Notes: a model not told the origin generated them from the letters alone. DNA of 64,000 nt from G963677325 sp963677325 (GCA_963677325.2 CAXXGM010000014.1:1-64000); one strand, 5' to 3'; shown: positions 43,425 to 53,547, counted from the first letter of the stretch. Translations and numbers: made by a program.

Positions 43425-44120
43425 TCATCCTTTTTTACTCATTAAAACCCCGATCGAAAGAATAACCCCCAAGGCTATGCCTAAAAGGGCGGCAAACAAA
43501 ACCCTGAATTCCGGCGGCAGCAAAAATGTAATGGTATGGGCGGGAATCCAGAAAAAAGGTATCGTTTTTTTGAATATAAAATTCCACTGGACTTTCCAAT
43601 CAAGGTTTGCAATGATATCGCCCATCATCAAGGGTTGGAACAAGGCAGAAACAGATCCTTTATGCCGCATAATCTGTGTATCGGTAATTTTATGCAGAGT
43701 CATCATTACCGGGGCAAAGATAAGATTAAGAGTAACACTGATGGTAAAAGCCACTAAAATTCTTTCCCATCCCATCGGCCCTGCCAATGCAACACCGGCA
43801 TTGCTTAGGCCAAGGGCTTTGAGGAAAACCGGGGCGCCTGCACTAAAAATCTGAAAAGCCATTACAATGGTAATGCCTAAAAATCCCCAGACAATGGCCC
43901 GCGGCACTAAACCAAAGCCAGGCTTGGAGTAAACACCTTCCCGCATCCTGAGTCCGATGGACTCACCCATCGTTGCTAAAATGGCAAATTTAAGAAAGCC
44001 TATCAGAAAGGGATGTTCAGCATTTCCCGTCTTATAAGAATTATACAGGGGTTCGGAAAGGAAAAATGGCAAAAATATGACCATTACCAACACTAAAAAA
44101 TAAAGATCGCTTTTTTTCAT
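43425..44120 (-). CDS. Integral membrane protein, Mpv17/PMP22-like C-terminus
   Basis: 231 residues with about four hydrophobic segments (6-25, 40-52, 75-95, 115-135) and a last one near the C-terminus. The C-terminal stretch W-I-P-A-H-T-I-T-F-L-L-P-P-E-F-R-V-L-F has the spacing of the eukaryotic Mpv17/PMP22 motif (W-x-P-x-x-Q-x-x-N-F-x-x-V-P-x-x-x-R). No other motif. Encoded 11 bases after ACT protein 2 and upstream of ligase 1, it may move or sense a metabolite of the pathway (inference). Confidence 0.65.
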   Translation of the reverse strand: MKKSDLYFLVLVMVIFLPFFLSEPLYNSYKTGNAEHPFLIGFLKFAILATMGESIGLRMREGVYSKPGFGLVPRAIVWGFLGITIVMAFQIFSAGAPVFLKALGLSNAGVALAGPMGWERILVAFTISVTLNLIFAPVMMTLHKITDTQIMRHKGSVSALFQPLMMGDIIANLDWKVQWNFIFKKTIPFFWIPAHTITFLLPPEFRVLFAALLGIALGVILSIGVLMSKKG

Positions 44121-44131
44121 AATTCAGAGTT

Positions 44132-44575
44132 TTAGTTGTTATTCTTTAATCCATAGACCATATAATCTGGTAAAATTTCCAGTCCGGCCTTTTTCAGTTT
44201 CAATTCCGCATCAGTCAAATCCTCAATGTCGAGGACAAAAATGGCTTCTTCCCTGTCGTTCACTACACGGCCGTAAGCATTGGTAAAATTCACACCCGCA
44301 TCAGCAATTTTGCCAAGGAGATAATCCAATCCCCCCGGCTGGTCAGCCATCTTCAATGCAGCAATCTTACGCATTGCCGCGGATATTCCTTTTTCATTCA
44401 GAAGCCTGCAGGCTTCCACCGGATCAGAGACAACAAGGTTAAGAATACCCCATCCACTTGCGGTATGATTCAGGTGCATCGAACGGATGTTGATATCAGC
44501 GATCTTTAAAACAGACGTTACCTGTTTCAGATGCCCGATTTTATTCTCAAGAAATATTGATACCTGATGTGCCAT
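44132..44575 (-). CDS. Tandem ACT-domain protein (2)
   Basis: 147 residues, two ACT domains (about 4-68 and 72-138): I-F-L-E-N-K-I-G-H-L-K-Q-V and M-A-D-Q-P-G-G-L-D-Y-L-L. Paralogue of the protein at 41339-41764. It lies between ligase 2 and the Mpv17-like membrane gene. Likely binds an amino acid and controls a partner enzyme. Confidence 0.85.
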   Translation of the reverse strand: MAHQVSIFLENKIGHLKQVTSVLKIADINIRSMHLNHTASGWGILNLVVSDPVEACRLLNEKGISAAMRKIAALKMADQPGGLDYLLGKIADAGVNFTNAYGRVVNDREEAIFVLDIEDLTDAELKLKKAGLEILPDYMVYGLKNNN

Positions 44576-44720
44576 TGTTAATTAAGAATTAAGAATTAAT
44601 AATCTTTCCTGCTTAGATGCTGCACAGATTCAATTCAACCGCTGTTTCTTCGCTTTTAAAGTGAACAAAGAGCGAATGATGAGCGAACAAACCCTGAGCT
44701 TGCCGTTCACTATCCACGTT

Positions 44721-46019
44721 TTATTTTCTTCTGTCAATTACCCTAACGGCTTTTCCTTCCGATTTGGGTATAGACCCGGGTTCAACCAATTTTATGAATG
44801 GACGAACCAATACTTCATCCCGGATCAGGCGTTCGATTTGTTTCTGAAGCCTGTCCATGAAACTTATGTCGCCGCGGAACCATTCTTTTTTTACTTCCAC
44901 TTCAACGATCATTTCATCCTGATCACCGATTTTTTCAAGGATAATCCTGTAATCATCGCCCACTTCAGGCAGTTTCATCAGGATACCTTCCACCTGCATC
45001 GGGAAAATATTACATCCCTTAAGAATGAACATATCATCCGAACGGCCGGCAATACGGTCTAACCTCCTATGGGTTCTTCCGCAGGGACATTCTCCAGGAA
45101 TAAAACGGGTCAAGTCACGGGTACGGTAACGAATCAGCGGCATGGCCTGACGATCCAGGCTGGTCATCACCAATTCACCTATTTCGCCATCGGGAACAGG
45201 TTCGAATGTTTTGGGATTGATGATTTCAACCAGGTAAGCGTCCTCCCATATGTGCAAACCATTCTGCTCCACACATTCAAAGGCTACACCGGGACCGTTC
45301 ATTTCCGAAAGGCCGAATGAATTGTAGGCTTTTACGCCAAACATCTCTTCAATCCTCCGTCTGTGCTCTTCGGTATGAGGCTCAGCCCCGATAACCAAGG
45401 TATGTAATTGGGTGTCTTTTTTAGGGTCTAAGCCCTCATCCTGGAAGACTTCAAATAATCTCCCGAGATAGCTGGGTATGGTATGAATGACGGTCGTGCC
45501 GTAATCTCTCATCAATTTGATCTGACGAAGACTGTTTCCCGCTCCTGCGGGTATGCTCAGACAGCCCAATCTTTCGATTCCATATTGAAAACCAAGCCCT
45601 CCGGTAAATAATCCATAACCAGCGATGTTTTGGAATACATCGGTATCACGAATTCCGGCCGTGAAAAGCGAGCGGGCCATCAGATTCGCCCAGCTGCCCA
45701 GATCATGCCTGTTATGATACACGACCGTAGGGTTACCGGTTGTTCCGCTTGAGCTGTGAAGACGAACTACTTCTTTTTTAGGAATGGAGAGGAAACCCCA
45801 TGGAAAATGGCTCCTCAAATCCTCCTTCGTGGTAAACGGGATATCCCTTATATTTTCGACAGTCTTTATTTTTTCAGGAAAGATATTCTTTGATTTATAT
45901 AATTTCCCGTAATAATCAGATCCACATGCCTGAGAGATGGTTTTCCTCAGTCTTTCAACCTGCAGACGCTCAAGAGAAGGTCTGTCAAGTGTTTCTATAT
46001 CCTTTTCCCAATATTGCAT
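44721..46019 (-). CDS. paaK: Phenylacetate-CoA ligase (2)
   Basis: 432 residues. H-S-S-S-G-T-T-G-N-P-T-V near 90, F-G-L-S-E-M and R-Y-R-T-R-D-L-T mark the PaaK family. The adenylating residues are present. Divergence from ligase 1 around the acid-binding region suggests a different aryl acid (for example hydroxyphenylacetate or indoleacetate), but this is only inferred. ACT protein 2 follows 145 bases downstream. Confidence 0.92.
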   Translation of the reverse strand: MQYWEKDIETLDRPSLERLQVERLRKTISQACGSDYYGKLYKSKNIFPEKIKTVENIRDIPFTTKEDLRSHFPWGFLSIPKKEVVRLHSSSGTTGNPTVVYHNRHDLGSWANLMARSLFTAGIRDTDVFQNIAGYGLFTGGLGFQYGIERLGCLSIPAGAGNSLRQIKLMRDYGTTVIHTIPSYLGRLFEVFQDEGLDPKKDTQLHTLVIGAEPHTEEHRRRIEEMFGVKAYNSFGLSEMNGPGVAFECVEQNGLHIWEDAYLVEIINPKTFEPVPDGEIGELVMTSLDRQAMPLIRYRTRDLTRFIPGECPCGRTHRRLDRIAGRSDDMFILKGCNIFPMQVEGILMKLPEVGDDYRIILEKIGDQDEMIVEVEVKKEWFRGDISFMDRLQKQIERLIRDEVLVRPFIKLVEPGSIPKSEGKAVRVIDRRK

Positions 46020-46311
46020 TTTTTTAGATATGAGATATGAGTTAAAATTTCACGAATTTCGGACGAATTTACACGAAGGGCGCTCCCATTCTTTCATTAA
46101 ATCTAAATTCCTAAACCATTATTCGTAATTCATAATTATTAATTCTAAATTTCTAATTTGGCTGATCTGTGATAATCATGTTTCATCGAAGATGATCTGT
46201 GGAAATCAGCATTCCATATATGAATTCTTATTTATAAATTTAAAAAATCTGTGTTCATCCCTTAAATCTTTGTCATCCGTGTTCTGATTCCTAATTCGTA
46301 ATTCGTAATTA
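46020..46311. repeat. Spacer with TTCACGAATTT / TTCGTAATT words
   Basis: It contains TTTCACGAATTTCGGACGAA (46047-46066), then repeated TTCGTAATTC and TAATTCTAAATTTCTAATT words, and at 46285-46310 two adjacent AATTCGTAATT copies. No gene seen. Confidence 0.5.
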
Positions 46312-47571
46312 TCAAAAGAACCAGGTCATGATGAGCTTGGCTCCGTTGTTTACCACATTATGAACCTTTGGATATAAACCATCGGGGAAATTGATTTGCC
46401 CGACCCCATAATCTACCGACGTTCTTTCCAACTCTGCAGTAAGAAGAAATTTTGGAACACTGTAAGATAATGAAGGGCTGATCCTGTGCATACTCTGAAT
46501 TTTCTCACCTAACCCCCAAACTCTTTCTGTTCCATTAACCGGTTTTAAGGCCTCGGAAGTACCCAGATTCTTAGAATAACCAACAAATAAACCCGGTCTC
46601 CATTTATAACCATAGGTAATGTTGAATACAGAATAAACCCCGTTGTAGTTGGTGTAAGTTTCCTTTCCGGTCTGAGGGTCAAAAGATGCAACTCCATAAC
46701 CGCTGTTCATGGTCAAATGGGTCATATCCTGCCCGTAATATCCCTGCAACAGCATCATTAGTTTGTTCTTGTTATACTTTCCGTAAGCCATCCAGGAAGT
46801 ACTTCCAATCAATTCGTCGGAAATAAAAGTACCGGACGTGCCTGTGGTGGAGACTCTTGGTTTCAGTCTCTTGTAATCAACCCCCGCACCCAATGTAAAT
46901 GCTTTCTTTTGGTACTCGAAACTGAACACGCCTTCAGGAAGCACCGCATCCCGGCTGTAAATACTTGTGCAGCCTAAGGGTCCGTTCGATAAATACTGCT
47001 GCTGATACAGTCCGGTTGCCGAAAGAGTCAGAGCGCCTATCCTGTAATCCAGCCTTACCTGCGGACTACGGTTGAAAGGGCGGAAAGGACTTCCGGTATT
47101 TAAAGACCCAATTCGCGGGAAAGCATCATTTCCAAAGAAGGGATGCCATGTCTGACCAACAATGAGTTTAGTTTTCTCCCAGCTGAACTGGGTATATGCT
47201 TTCCGAAGACGCACCAAATAGATTTCAGGTTTCCCAGCGAAGTCAACTTCAATACAACCGGTGGTCTTTGCACCAAAAATCACCGGGCCGTTGATGTTGA
47301 CTCCACCTCTTGTTACAATGGATAGAAAATTGGCTGTAGTCTGTTGATTAATATCCCGGCCATTGGCGTCTGCTCCTATGTAGTTGGGATATAAGTAGAA
47401 TACATCCTGAAACGCATTCAATCCTTTATAGGTATCCAGGAAAAAATCAGATCTTACGAAACCATAAAATGAAAGCGCAGATTCTTTTTTTGTTTCCTGT
47501 GAGAATAAAAATAGCGGGAAAAATGTAAGCAGGATAATACTATTAAGTATTAAAAGATGTTTTTTCGTCAT
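46312..47571 (-). CDS. Outer-membrane beta-barrel protein (porin-like)
   Basis: 419 residues. A signal peptide (to about 24, ending F-S-Q) is followed by alternating amphipathic strands, ending in Phe (T-W-F-F), the outer-membrane insertion signal. F-Y-G-F-V-R-S-D-F and T-K-L-I-V-G-Q-T-W-H-P-F are typical of DcaP/porin-like barrels. As the first gene of the aryl-acid block it may import aryl acids, but no motif proves that. Confidence 0.8.
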   Translation of the reverse strand: MTKKHLLILNSIILLTFFPLFLFSQETKKESALSFYGFVRSDFFLDTYKGLNAFQDVFYLYPNYIGADANGRDINQQTTANFLSIVTRGGVNINGPVIFGAKTTGCIEVDFAGKPEIYLVRLRKAYTQFSWEKTKLIVGQTWHPFFGNDAFPRIGSLNTGSPFRPFNRSPQVRLDYRIGALTLSATGLYQQQYLSNGPLGCTSIYSRDAVLPEGVFSFEYQKKAFTLGAGVDYKRLKPRVSTTGTSGTFISDELIGSTSWMAYGKYNKNKLMMLLQGYYGQDMTHLTMNSGYGVASFDPQTGKETYTNYNGVYSVFNITYGYKWRPGLFVGYSKNLGTSEALKPVNGTERVWGLGEKIQSMHRISPSLSYSVPKFLLTAELERTSVDYGVGQINFPDGLYPKVHNVVNNGAKLIMTWFF

Positions 47572-48016
47572 TCAGGTTATAAATTTATTATCGTTTTGAT
47601 GAGTTTCCAAAAAAAATCGACAACAAAAGTAAGGTAAAAAACAAAAAAAGTTTTTAAATTTCAGGATTAACAAACAATTTATATTGTTTTTAGATAAAAC
47701 GATAAGATAAGATAAGATCGGAATTCAGTTTACAAATGAAAGTAAAAACTAAAACATTATAATAAATCAAAAGAAAAAACTCATCTAATTTTTGATTTAT
47801 TAAAATAATATGTTTTGATTATTCCGATCCTGAAATATGGCAGATAAAGATGCAAACACCGTCCTATCACTTCAAGGCATCATGAATGACTTTAATGTGT
47901 TGATCAGGCTATACTACAATTCGGAAAAAAGTATGACAATCGAATGCATATAAATGATTTACTTTAATGAGTATTTCTGATGTGTAAAATTTAAACGTCA
48001 CTCCAGATTTTTTATT
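47572..48016. other. Divergent spacer: porin and DegT genes
   Basis: About 445 AT-rich bases. On the minus strand TACTTTTG (plus 47624-47631) is a possible -7 box for the porin gene. No coding frame is supported. Confidence 0.45.
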
Positions 48017-49132
48017 ATGATTAAATTCTTAGATCTGAAAGCAATAAATGACAGTTATGAACCTGAATTATCATCTGCTGTTAAACGGGTACTTGATTCC
48101 GGATGGTATTTATTTGGTCATGAAGTAAAATCATTTGAGCAGGAATATGCGGAGTTTATTGGGACCAAACATTGTATCTGTTGCGGCAATGGATTGGATG
48201 CTCTCCGGCTTATTCTGAGGGCATGGATTTTAATGGGAGAGATGAAAAAAGGAGATGAAATTATAGTAGCTGCCAACGCCTATATTGCTTCAATTTTGGC
48301 TATTACAGATAATCGTCTGGTCCCGGTACTCATTGAACCAAACATTAACACGTACAATATTGATCCCAATCTTATCGAAGAAAAGATAACATCACGGACA
48401 AAGGGGATAATGCTGGTTCACCTTTACGGGAAAAGCGCGATGAGCCCCGAAATTGCACTATTGGCAGAAAAATACGGATTGAAATTAATTGAAGATAATG
48501 CCCAGGCACATGGGTGTTATTATGGCAGCAAACGCACCGGTTCTTTGGGGCATGCTGCCGGTCATAGTTTTTACCCCGGGAAAAATCTTGGCGCTTTAGG
48601 TGATGGAGGCGCTGTGACTACAAATGATGATGAACTGGCTGATTTAATACGGACACTGGGTAATTATGGCAGCAGTAAAAAATATGTTGTAGATTATCAA
48701 GGTATTAATTCAAGAATGGATGAAATTCAGGCTGCAATATTAAGGTTAAAACTTAAAAGACTTGATGCGGATAATCAAAACAGGAATATACTTGCAGCGC
48801 ATTATTTGCAACATATAAAACATTCCGACATTTTGCTTCCATCCTCCCCTTCTGCAAATGTTCAACGTGACGATCATGTTTGGCATCTGTTTGTTATCCG
48901 CCATCCACAGCGTGATCTATTACAGAAATATCTTGATGAAAATGAAATTCAAACCCTGATTCATTATCCTATTCCACCGCATAAACAAAGTGCATATAAG
49001 GAATGGAACAGTTTTAGTTTACCTCTAACTGAAAAAATTCACAACGAAGTATTAAGTTTACCCATCAGCCCTGTAATGACCGTTGAAAATGTCAGATATG
49101 TAGCAGATGTGATCAATAATTTCAAGCTATAG
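48017..49132 (+). CDS. DegT-family nucleotide-sugar aminotransferase
   Basis: 371 residues, full length, with no signal peptide. G-N-G-L-D-A-L near 55, E-D-N-A-Q-A-H and the PLP-lysine motif F-Y-P-G-K-N-L-G-A-L-G-D-G-G (Lys189) are typical of FdtB/QdtB-like 3-aminotransferases that make dTDP-3-amino-3,6-dideoxyhexoses. A QdtA/WxcM-like cupin 4.5 kb downstream, on the other strand, fits the preceding isomerase step. Surface-polysaccharide role inferred. Confidence 0.88.
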   Translation: MIKFLDLKAINDSYEPELSSAVKRVLDSGWYLFGHEVKSFEQEYAEFIGTKHCICCGNGLDALRLILRAWILMGEMKKGDEIIVAANAYIASILAITDNRLVPVLIEPNINTYNIDPNLIEEKITSRTKGIMLVHLYGKSAMSPEIALLAEKYGLKLIEDNAQAHGCYYGSKRTGSLGHAAGHSFYPGKNLGALGDGGAVTTNDDELADLIRTLGNYGSSKKYVVDYQGINSRMDEIQAAILRLKLKRLDADNQNRNILAAHYLQHIKHSDILLPSSPSANVQRDDHVWHLFVIRHPQRDLLQKYLDENEIQTLIHYPIPPHKQSAYKEWNSFSLPLTEKIHNEVLSLPISPVMTVENVRYVADVINNFKL

Positions 49133-49309
49133 ACATTGGATTCCGGTTGGTTGCGCAATACAATCAAACACTTTCAAAATCCGCATTGAAGAAAGAGACT
49201 TGTCTAAGGGGCTAATTTAAAAAGTTGTTAGACTATTTGCAGTATGAAAGGTTTAATGACCTTTAAAAATTATTTTCAGAAGATTGCCTGCATTTTTTAA
49301 ATAATTTGA

Positions 49310-49317
49310 TACATTTG
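49310..49317 (+). promoter_or_regulatory. Putative -7 box for the YfhO gene
   Basis: TACATTTG at 49310-49317 fits TAnnTTTG; an ATTGCC -33-like element lies about 24 bases upstream. The leader is about 65 bases. Confidence 0.45.
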
Positions 49318-49382
49318 CCACCTTTGATGGATAGAAGCTACCAAAAGCTGATTCACCACAACATTGCCTAACAAAGAAGAGA

Positions 49383-51809
49383 ATGAGAAAGGGGGGAACG
49401 AACAGAACGTCAACCAAAGGTTCTGAAAACGATTTCATTAAGAAGTACAGCCTGTATATTTTACTCTCGCTGACAGCGGTCATTGTATTTATAGTTTTTA
49501 AGGATTTTATTTTTTCCCAAAAACTTTACCTGTTTAAAGGACTGGCCAGTGACTCGATAAATGATACCTACCCCAACTATATCCTTATCTCTGATTATCT
49601 GAGGACCGATGGAATACCAAAATGGTCATTCAGGCAAGGGATCGGCCAGAATATTTTCCCGTTTAGCTTTCCAGATCCTTTTGTTTCTTTCTTATATCTG
49701 CTTGGGAGAGAGAACCTCGCCTATGGTATAGCTTACATGGAGATACTGAAAATATTTCTGGCGGGTACTTTATTCTATTTCTTTCTTAAAAAACGTTCGC
49801 TGTCACCTTATGTTTGCATCCTGGGAGCTCTTTTGTATTCATTCTCCAGTTTTATGATTATCGGGAGCTGTTGGAATCTATTCTCTACCGAAGTGGTTTA
49901 CCTTGCTTTTTTATTGCTGGCTTTTGAAAAATATTACCAGGATAATAACTGGACATTGTTTCCAATTTCAATAGCACTGATAACAATTTTGCAGCCATTT
50001 GACCTGTGGCTGTTCGGCCTATTTCTCCTGGTATATATACTCGTCAGGCATTACGAGGATGCTGAAAGACATTCGGGTAAACTATTTGCGCTGTTGTTAA
50101 GAACAGGTTTGCTCGCAATATTTGGAGTAGCAATCGCCTCTTTCTTTTTTCTGAATGATTTGAGATTAATGATTTTGAGTCCGCGGGGAGAAGGTGCCGC
50201 CGGATTGTATAAGCAGCTTATTTCTCAATCAGCTTTGGGCTTCGAATCCGCCATTCATTATATAACGGTCATAATGCGGCTGTTCTCTTCCGAGTTATTA
50301 GGTCCATCAAATAATTTCGGAGGATGGCATAATTTTATGGAGGCGCCCCTGTTTTATTGCGGTCTGATAAACCTGCTTATTCTTCCTCAGCTATTTCAAT
50401 TTTTGGACAATCGAAGAAAACTGATTTATGGCCTGTGGCTGGCGTTTATAACCCTTCCGGCAATATTCCCTTTTCTTCGCTATTCGTTTTGGCTCTTTAC
50501 CGGTGATTATTACCGGCTATATTCATTTTTTGTTGCTTTTATCCTGATCTTTTTTAGTATTAAGGCTTTACATTACATGATTAAGCAAAAAAAAGTGAAT
50601 CGCAAACTTCTGTTAATAACCCTCGCTATTTTATTAACAGCGCTCTATTTTCCTTACGATTTTTTAAAGCAGCATGATATTATCAATACAGGTTTACGAA
50701 ATGTAATTTCACTGTTTTTAATAACATATACTGCATTGCTGTTTTTTTTTAATAAATCCCAAAAACACCTGAATATCATCCAATTGTCATTGCTTTTTCT
50801 GGTGTGCATTGAACTGGTCAGTTTCACAATAAATAATGTAAACGAAAGACGAGCATTAACCGATAAAGAATACAATCAAAAATCCGGCTATTCAGACTAT
50901 ACAAATGATGCTATAGAATACTTAAAAAAAATTGACAAAGGATTTTTCAGGGTATCCAAAAATTATTCTTCAGGACCGAGTAATTTCTCAAGTCTTAATG
51001 ATTCTAAAGTCCAGCGCTATAGAGGCACCGCCTCTTACCATTCGTTTAATCAACTGCACTATGTCCGATTCCTTGCCGGCATGAATATTATTGATGGAAA
51101 AAATGAAAACGAGACACGGTGGATTGCCGGCTTAAGAGATAGGCCTTTTCTTCATAGCCTGGTAAGTGTAAAATATTTTCTAAGTAATAAACAGAATTGT
51201 CTCAGACATGTAAATTATGATTCGCTTAATACCGTAGGTAATATTAAAATATACAGGAATAAATTAGCTTTGCCTTTGGGCTTTGCTTATAACAAATTTA
51301 TAAGCAAAAGAGATTTTGAGAAATTATCTCCCAGATATAAAGGAGCCATATTATATCAAGCCTTCGTTCTTAATGATTCAATTTACAGCAACTATTCGAA
51401 AGACTTTCCTTCTTATGAATTGAGCAATATCACGAAGGATTATTCGATTCAAAACTACATATCTGATATCCAGAGCCTCAAAAATGACACCTTTGCAATA
51501 ACCAAATACAGCAGCAATAATATTAAAGGCAATATAACTCTAAAGGAAAGAAAGATGCTTTTCTTTTCTATCCCTTATAGTGGAGGTTGGTCTGCCCGTG
51601 TTGACGGAAAGAAGCAATCATTTATAAGAATTAATATCGGATTTCTTGGATTGCCTCTGGAAAAAGGCGAACACAATGTTGAACTGCTATTTACTCCCCC
51701 ATTGTTTTATACCGGCGCTGTTATTTCGGTTGCTTCGATATTTTTATATATCATTTTATTAATTCTTCATAGGAAAAGAGAAAAAGCTCAGATTGCAGTG
51801 AACGGGTGA
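49383..51809 (+). CDS. YfhO-family multi-pass membrane protein
   Basis: 808 residues. A short cytoplasmic tail is followed by a dozen or so membrane helices from about 20 to 480, then an extracytoplasmic region (about 490-775) and a last helix (about 778-798). The C-terminal S-I-P-Y-S-G-G-W-S-A-R-V-D-G-K and G-E-H-N-V-E-L-L-F are YfhO hallmarks. These proteins resemble GT-C glycosyltransferases and modify cell-envelope glycopolymers with lipid-linked sugars. Adjacent sugar genes support that. Confidence 0.87.
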   Translation: MRKGGTNRTSTKGSENDFIKKYSLYILLSLTAVIVFIVFKDFIFSQKLYLFKGLASDSINDTYPNYILISDYLRTDGIPKWSFRQGIGQNIFPFSFPDPFVSFLYLLGRENLAYGIAYMEILKIFLAGTLFYFFLKKRSLSPYVCILGALLYSFSSFMIIGSCWNLFSTEVVYLAFLLLAFEKYYQDNNWTLFPISIALITILQPFDLWLFGLFLLVYILVRHYEDAERHSGKLFALLLRTGLLAIFGVAIASFFFLNDLRLMILSPRGEGAAGLYKQLISQSALGFESAIHYITVIMRLFSSELLGPSNNFGGWHNFMEAPLFYCGLINLLILPQLFQFLDNRRKLIYGLWLAFITLPAIFPFLRYSFWLFTGDYYRLYSFFVAFILIFFSIKALHYMIKQKKVNRKLLLITLAILLTALYFPYDFLKQHDIINTGLRNVISLFLITYTALLFFFNKSQKHLNIIQLSLLFLVCIELVSFTINNVNERRALTDKEYNQKSGYSDYTNDAIEYLKKIDKGFFRVSKNYSSGPSNFSSLNDSKVQRYRGTASYHSFNQLHYVRFLAGMNIIDGKNENETRWIAGLRDRPFLHSLVSVKYFLSNKQNCLRHVNYDSLNTVGNIKIYRNKLALPLGFAYNKFISKRDFEKLSPRYKGAILYQAFVLNDSIYSNYSKDFPSYELSNITKDYSIQNYISDIQSLKNDTFAITKYSSNNIKGNITLKERKMLFFSIPYSGGWSARVDGKKQSFIRINIGFLGLPLEKGEHNVELLFTPPLFYTGAVISVASIFLYIILLILHRKREKAQIAVNG

Positions 51810-51839
51810 CCGTTTTATAATTTGGATAGCGATGAGATC

Positions 51840-52613
51840 TTATTTTTTGAGTCTTTTTTTCCTGGCTAGCACAAATAAAGAAGATCCGAAATTTAATGCA
51901 GCAGGAAAAAAATTCATTTCCAGTTTCATTAATCCTTTTAATAATTTATTTACCAGATATCCAGGTAAATTAATATCAGACTCGACATTATATTTGCCTG
52001 AATTAATTTTTCTTCGCTGAAAAGCGCGTACAATTGCTATTGCCGGAGAGAGTAATACAGGCCAATAGATGAAAGAATATCCGTCAGCGACGATTTCCCC
52101 TGGCAACAACTCTTTTAGAATTGAATGATGATACCTTTTCTTTATCCCAACACTTATATCGTGAATACCCCTGAATATTTCAAGAGAGGGAAGATTTAGA
52201 ATAATAATCCCACCTGATTTAAGAAGTTTGTAAAAATCAGCAAGTGCTTTTTTTTGTTCATCAAAAGGAAGAAAATACAATGCATCACAACATACAATTA
52301 CATCCATTGTCTCTGAGCGGAAATAACTTGTCGATTCAGTTAAAGATGCTTTAAATACGGTTAAATTCCTTCTTTTACAGGCTTCCCAGGCAAATTCTGA
52401 AATATCAAAGCCCTTTAAATTCTTAAAGCCGTTTTTTTGAAGGAATAGTAACAATCCACCGGTGCCGCATCCTGCATCCAGTATTTCAATATCTTTCCTT
52501 CCGGTGAAGTTTTTCAGGATGATTTTCAATACCCGTTCATGAAGAGAGCAGTACCACCAATGCACTTCCTCCACTTTGGACATTCTGTCATATTCCGTTT
52601 TATTCTCCAGCAT
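51840..52613 (-). CDS. SAM-dependent methyltransferase
   Basis: 257 residues. W-W-Y near 20, then SAM motif I (E-I-L-D-A-G-C-G-T-G-G), G-F-D-I-S, then V-I-V-C-C-D-A-L-Y-F and L-N-L-P-S of a class I methyltransferase. Its first codons overlap the end of the glycosyltransferase gene by 14 bases, so the two are translationally linked. It likely methylates a sugar or lipid intermediate of the same pathway (inference). Confidence 0.88.
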   Translation of the reverse strand: MLENKTEYDRMSKVEEVHWWYCSLHERVLKIILKNFTGRKDIEILDAGCGTGGLLLFLQKNGFKNLKGFDISEFAWEACKRRNLTVFKASLTESTSYFRSETMDVIVCCDALYFLPFDEQKKALADFYKLLKSGGIIILNLPSLEIFRGIHDISVGIKKRYHHSILKELLPGEIVADGYSFIYWPVLLSPAIAIVRAFQRRKINSGKYNVESDINLPGYLVNKLLKGLMKLEMNFFPAALNFGSSLFVLARKKRLKK

Positions 52614-53532
52614 CCGGTTTAGAGCTTCTTATAAGTTTTACCGACCACTGGGGGGTAGCATTCTGATCTAAATATTGCTTTCCCACATATTCACCCATTA
52701 CTCCCAGAAACAGGATCTGGAACCCTGAAAATGTAGTTATTAAAGTTACAATCGCAGTCCATCCGATCGGGACATGGGGGTTTGCCAGTTTTTCAATAAT
52801 AAAGGCGATTGATAGAATTACCCCTAATAAAAATAAGAAGAAACCTAAAAAAATCATTACTCTGAGAGGCTTGATAGAAAAATTAATAACCATATTCAGG
52901 TAAAGAGAAACCAGCTTGCTTAGGTTATAGTTGCTTTTCCCTTCTTTTCTCCTGGAATGATCCACAAAAACTGAACTAATGCTTGATGTCACTCTCAGGA
53001 TCAACCCGTCAATATAAGGAAAAGGGCCGTTGTATTTGATTATTTCATTTATCACATCCCTGTGAATAATCTTAAAACTGGAGAGATAGAGGTTTTTGGG
53101 CTTCTCCATAAGAATAGTTGCAAAGAAATCGTTCACCTTACTGCTTATATTGCGGAAAAAGGAGTGCTTTTTTTTCCGGTATTTGGAATAAACCACATCA
53201 TATCCCTTCAGCAGCTCGTTGTATAATTTTATTATTTCTGACGGTGGGTTCTGAAAATCATCATCTATAATCACGGCACAATCACCCTTAGAATGTTTAA
53301 GCCCGCACATAACAGCGTTGTGCTCACCCACATTTTTACGCAATGATATAAAAGTAATACCCTTTTCATTATTAAGCAAGCCGAGGCAAACCTGTTCGCT
53401 GTTATCAGAACTGCCGTCATTCACAAGCACCACTTCATAATCTATCCCGCTCAACTGACTTTTCAGTTCATTAACAAGTTCACCGATTGTGGCAGAACCA
53501 TTATAGACGGGGATTATTACTGATAATTTCAT
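52600..53532 (-). CDS. GT2-family glycosyltransferase (ArnC/DPM1-like)
   Basis: 310 residues. GT-A domain with V-I-P-V-Y-N-G-S, V-N-D-G-S-S-D-N-S and the DxD-like D-D-D-F-Q-N-P-P (about 92), followed by R-R-K-E-G-K-S-N-Y and two C-terminal membrane helices (about 225-250 and 260-285). Family members transfer a sugar to undecaprenyl phosphate at the inner membrane, providing donors for GT-C/YfhO-type enzymes. Confidence 0.9.
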   Translation of the reverse strand: MKLSVIIPVYNGSATIGELVNELKSQLSGIDYEVVLVNDGSSDNSEQVCLGLLNNEKGITFISLRKNVGEHNAVMCGLKHSKGDCAVIIDDDFQNPPSEIIKLYNELLKGYDVVYSKYRKKKHSFFRNISSKVNDFFATILMEKPKNLYLSSFKIIHRDVINEIIKYNGPFPYIDGLILRVTSSISSVFVDHSRRKEGKSNYNLSKLVSLYLNMVINFSIKPLRVMIFLGFFLFLLGVILSIAFIIEKLANPHVPIGWTAIVTLITTFSGFQILFLGVMGEYVGKQYLDQNATPQWSVKLIRSSKPDAGE

Positions 53533-53547
53533 ATTTTAGATTCAAAG

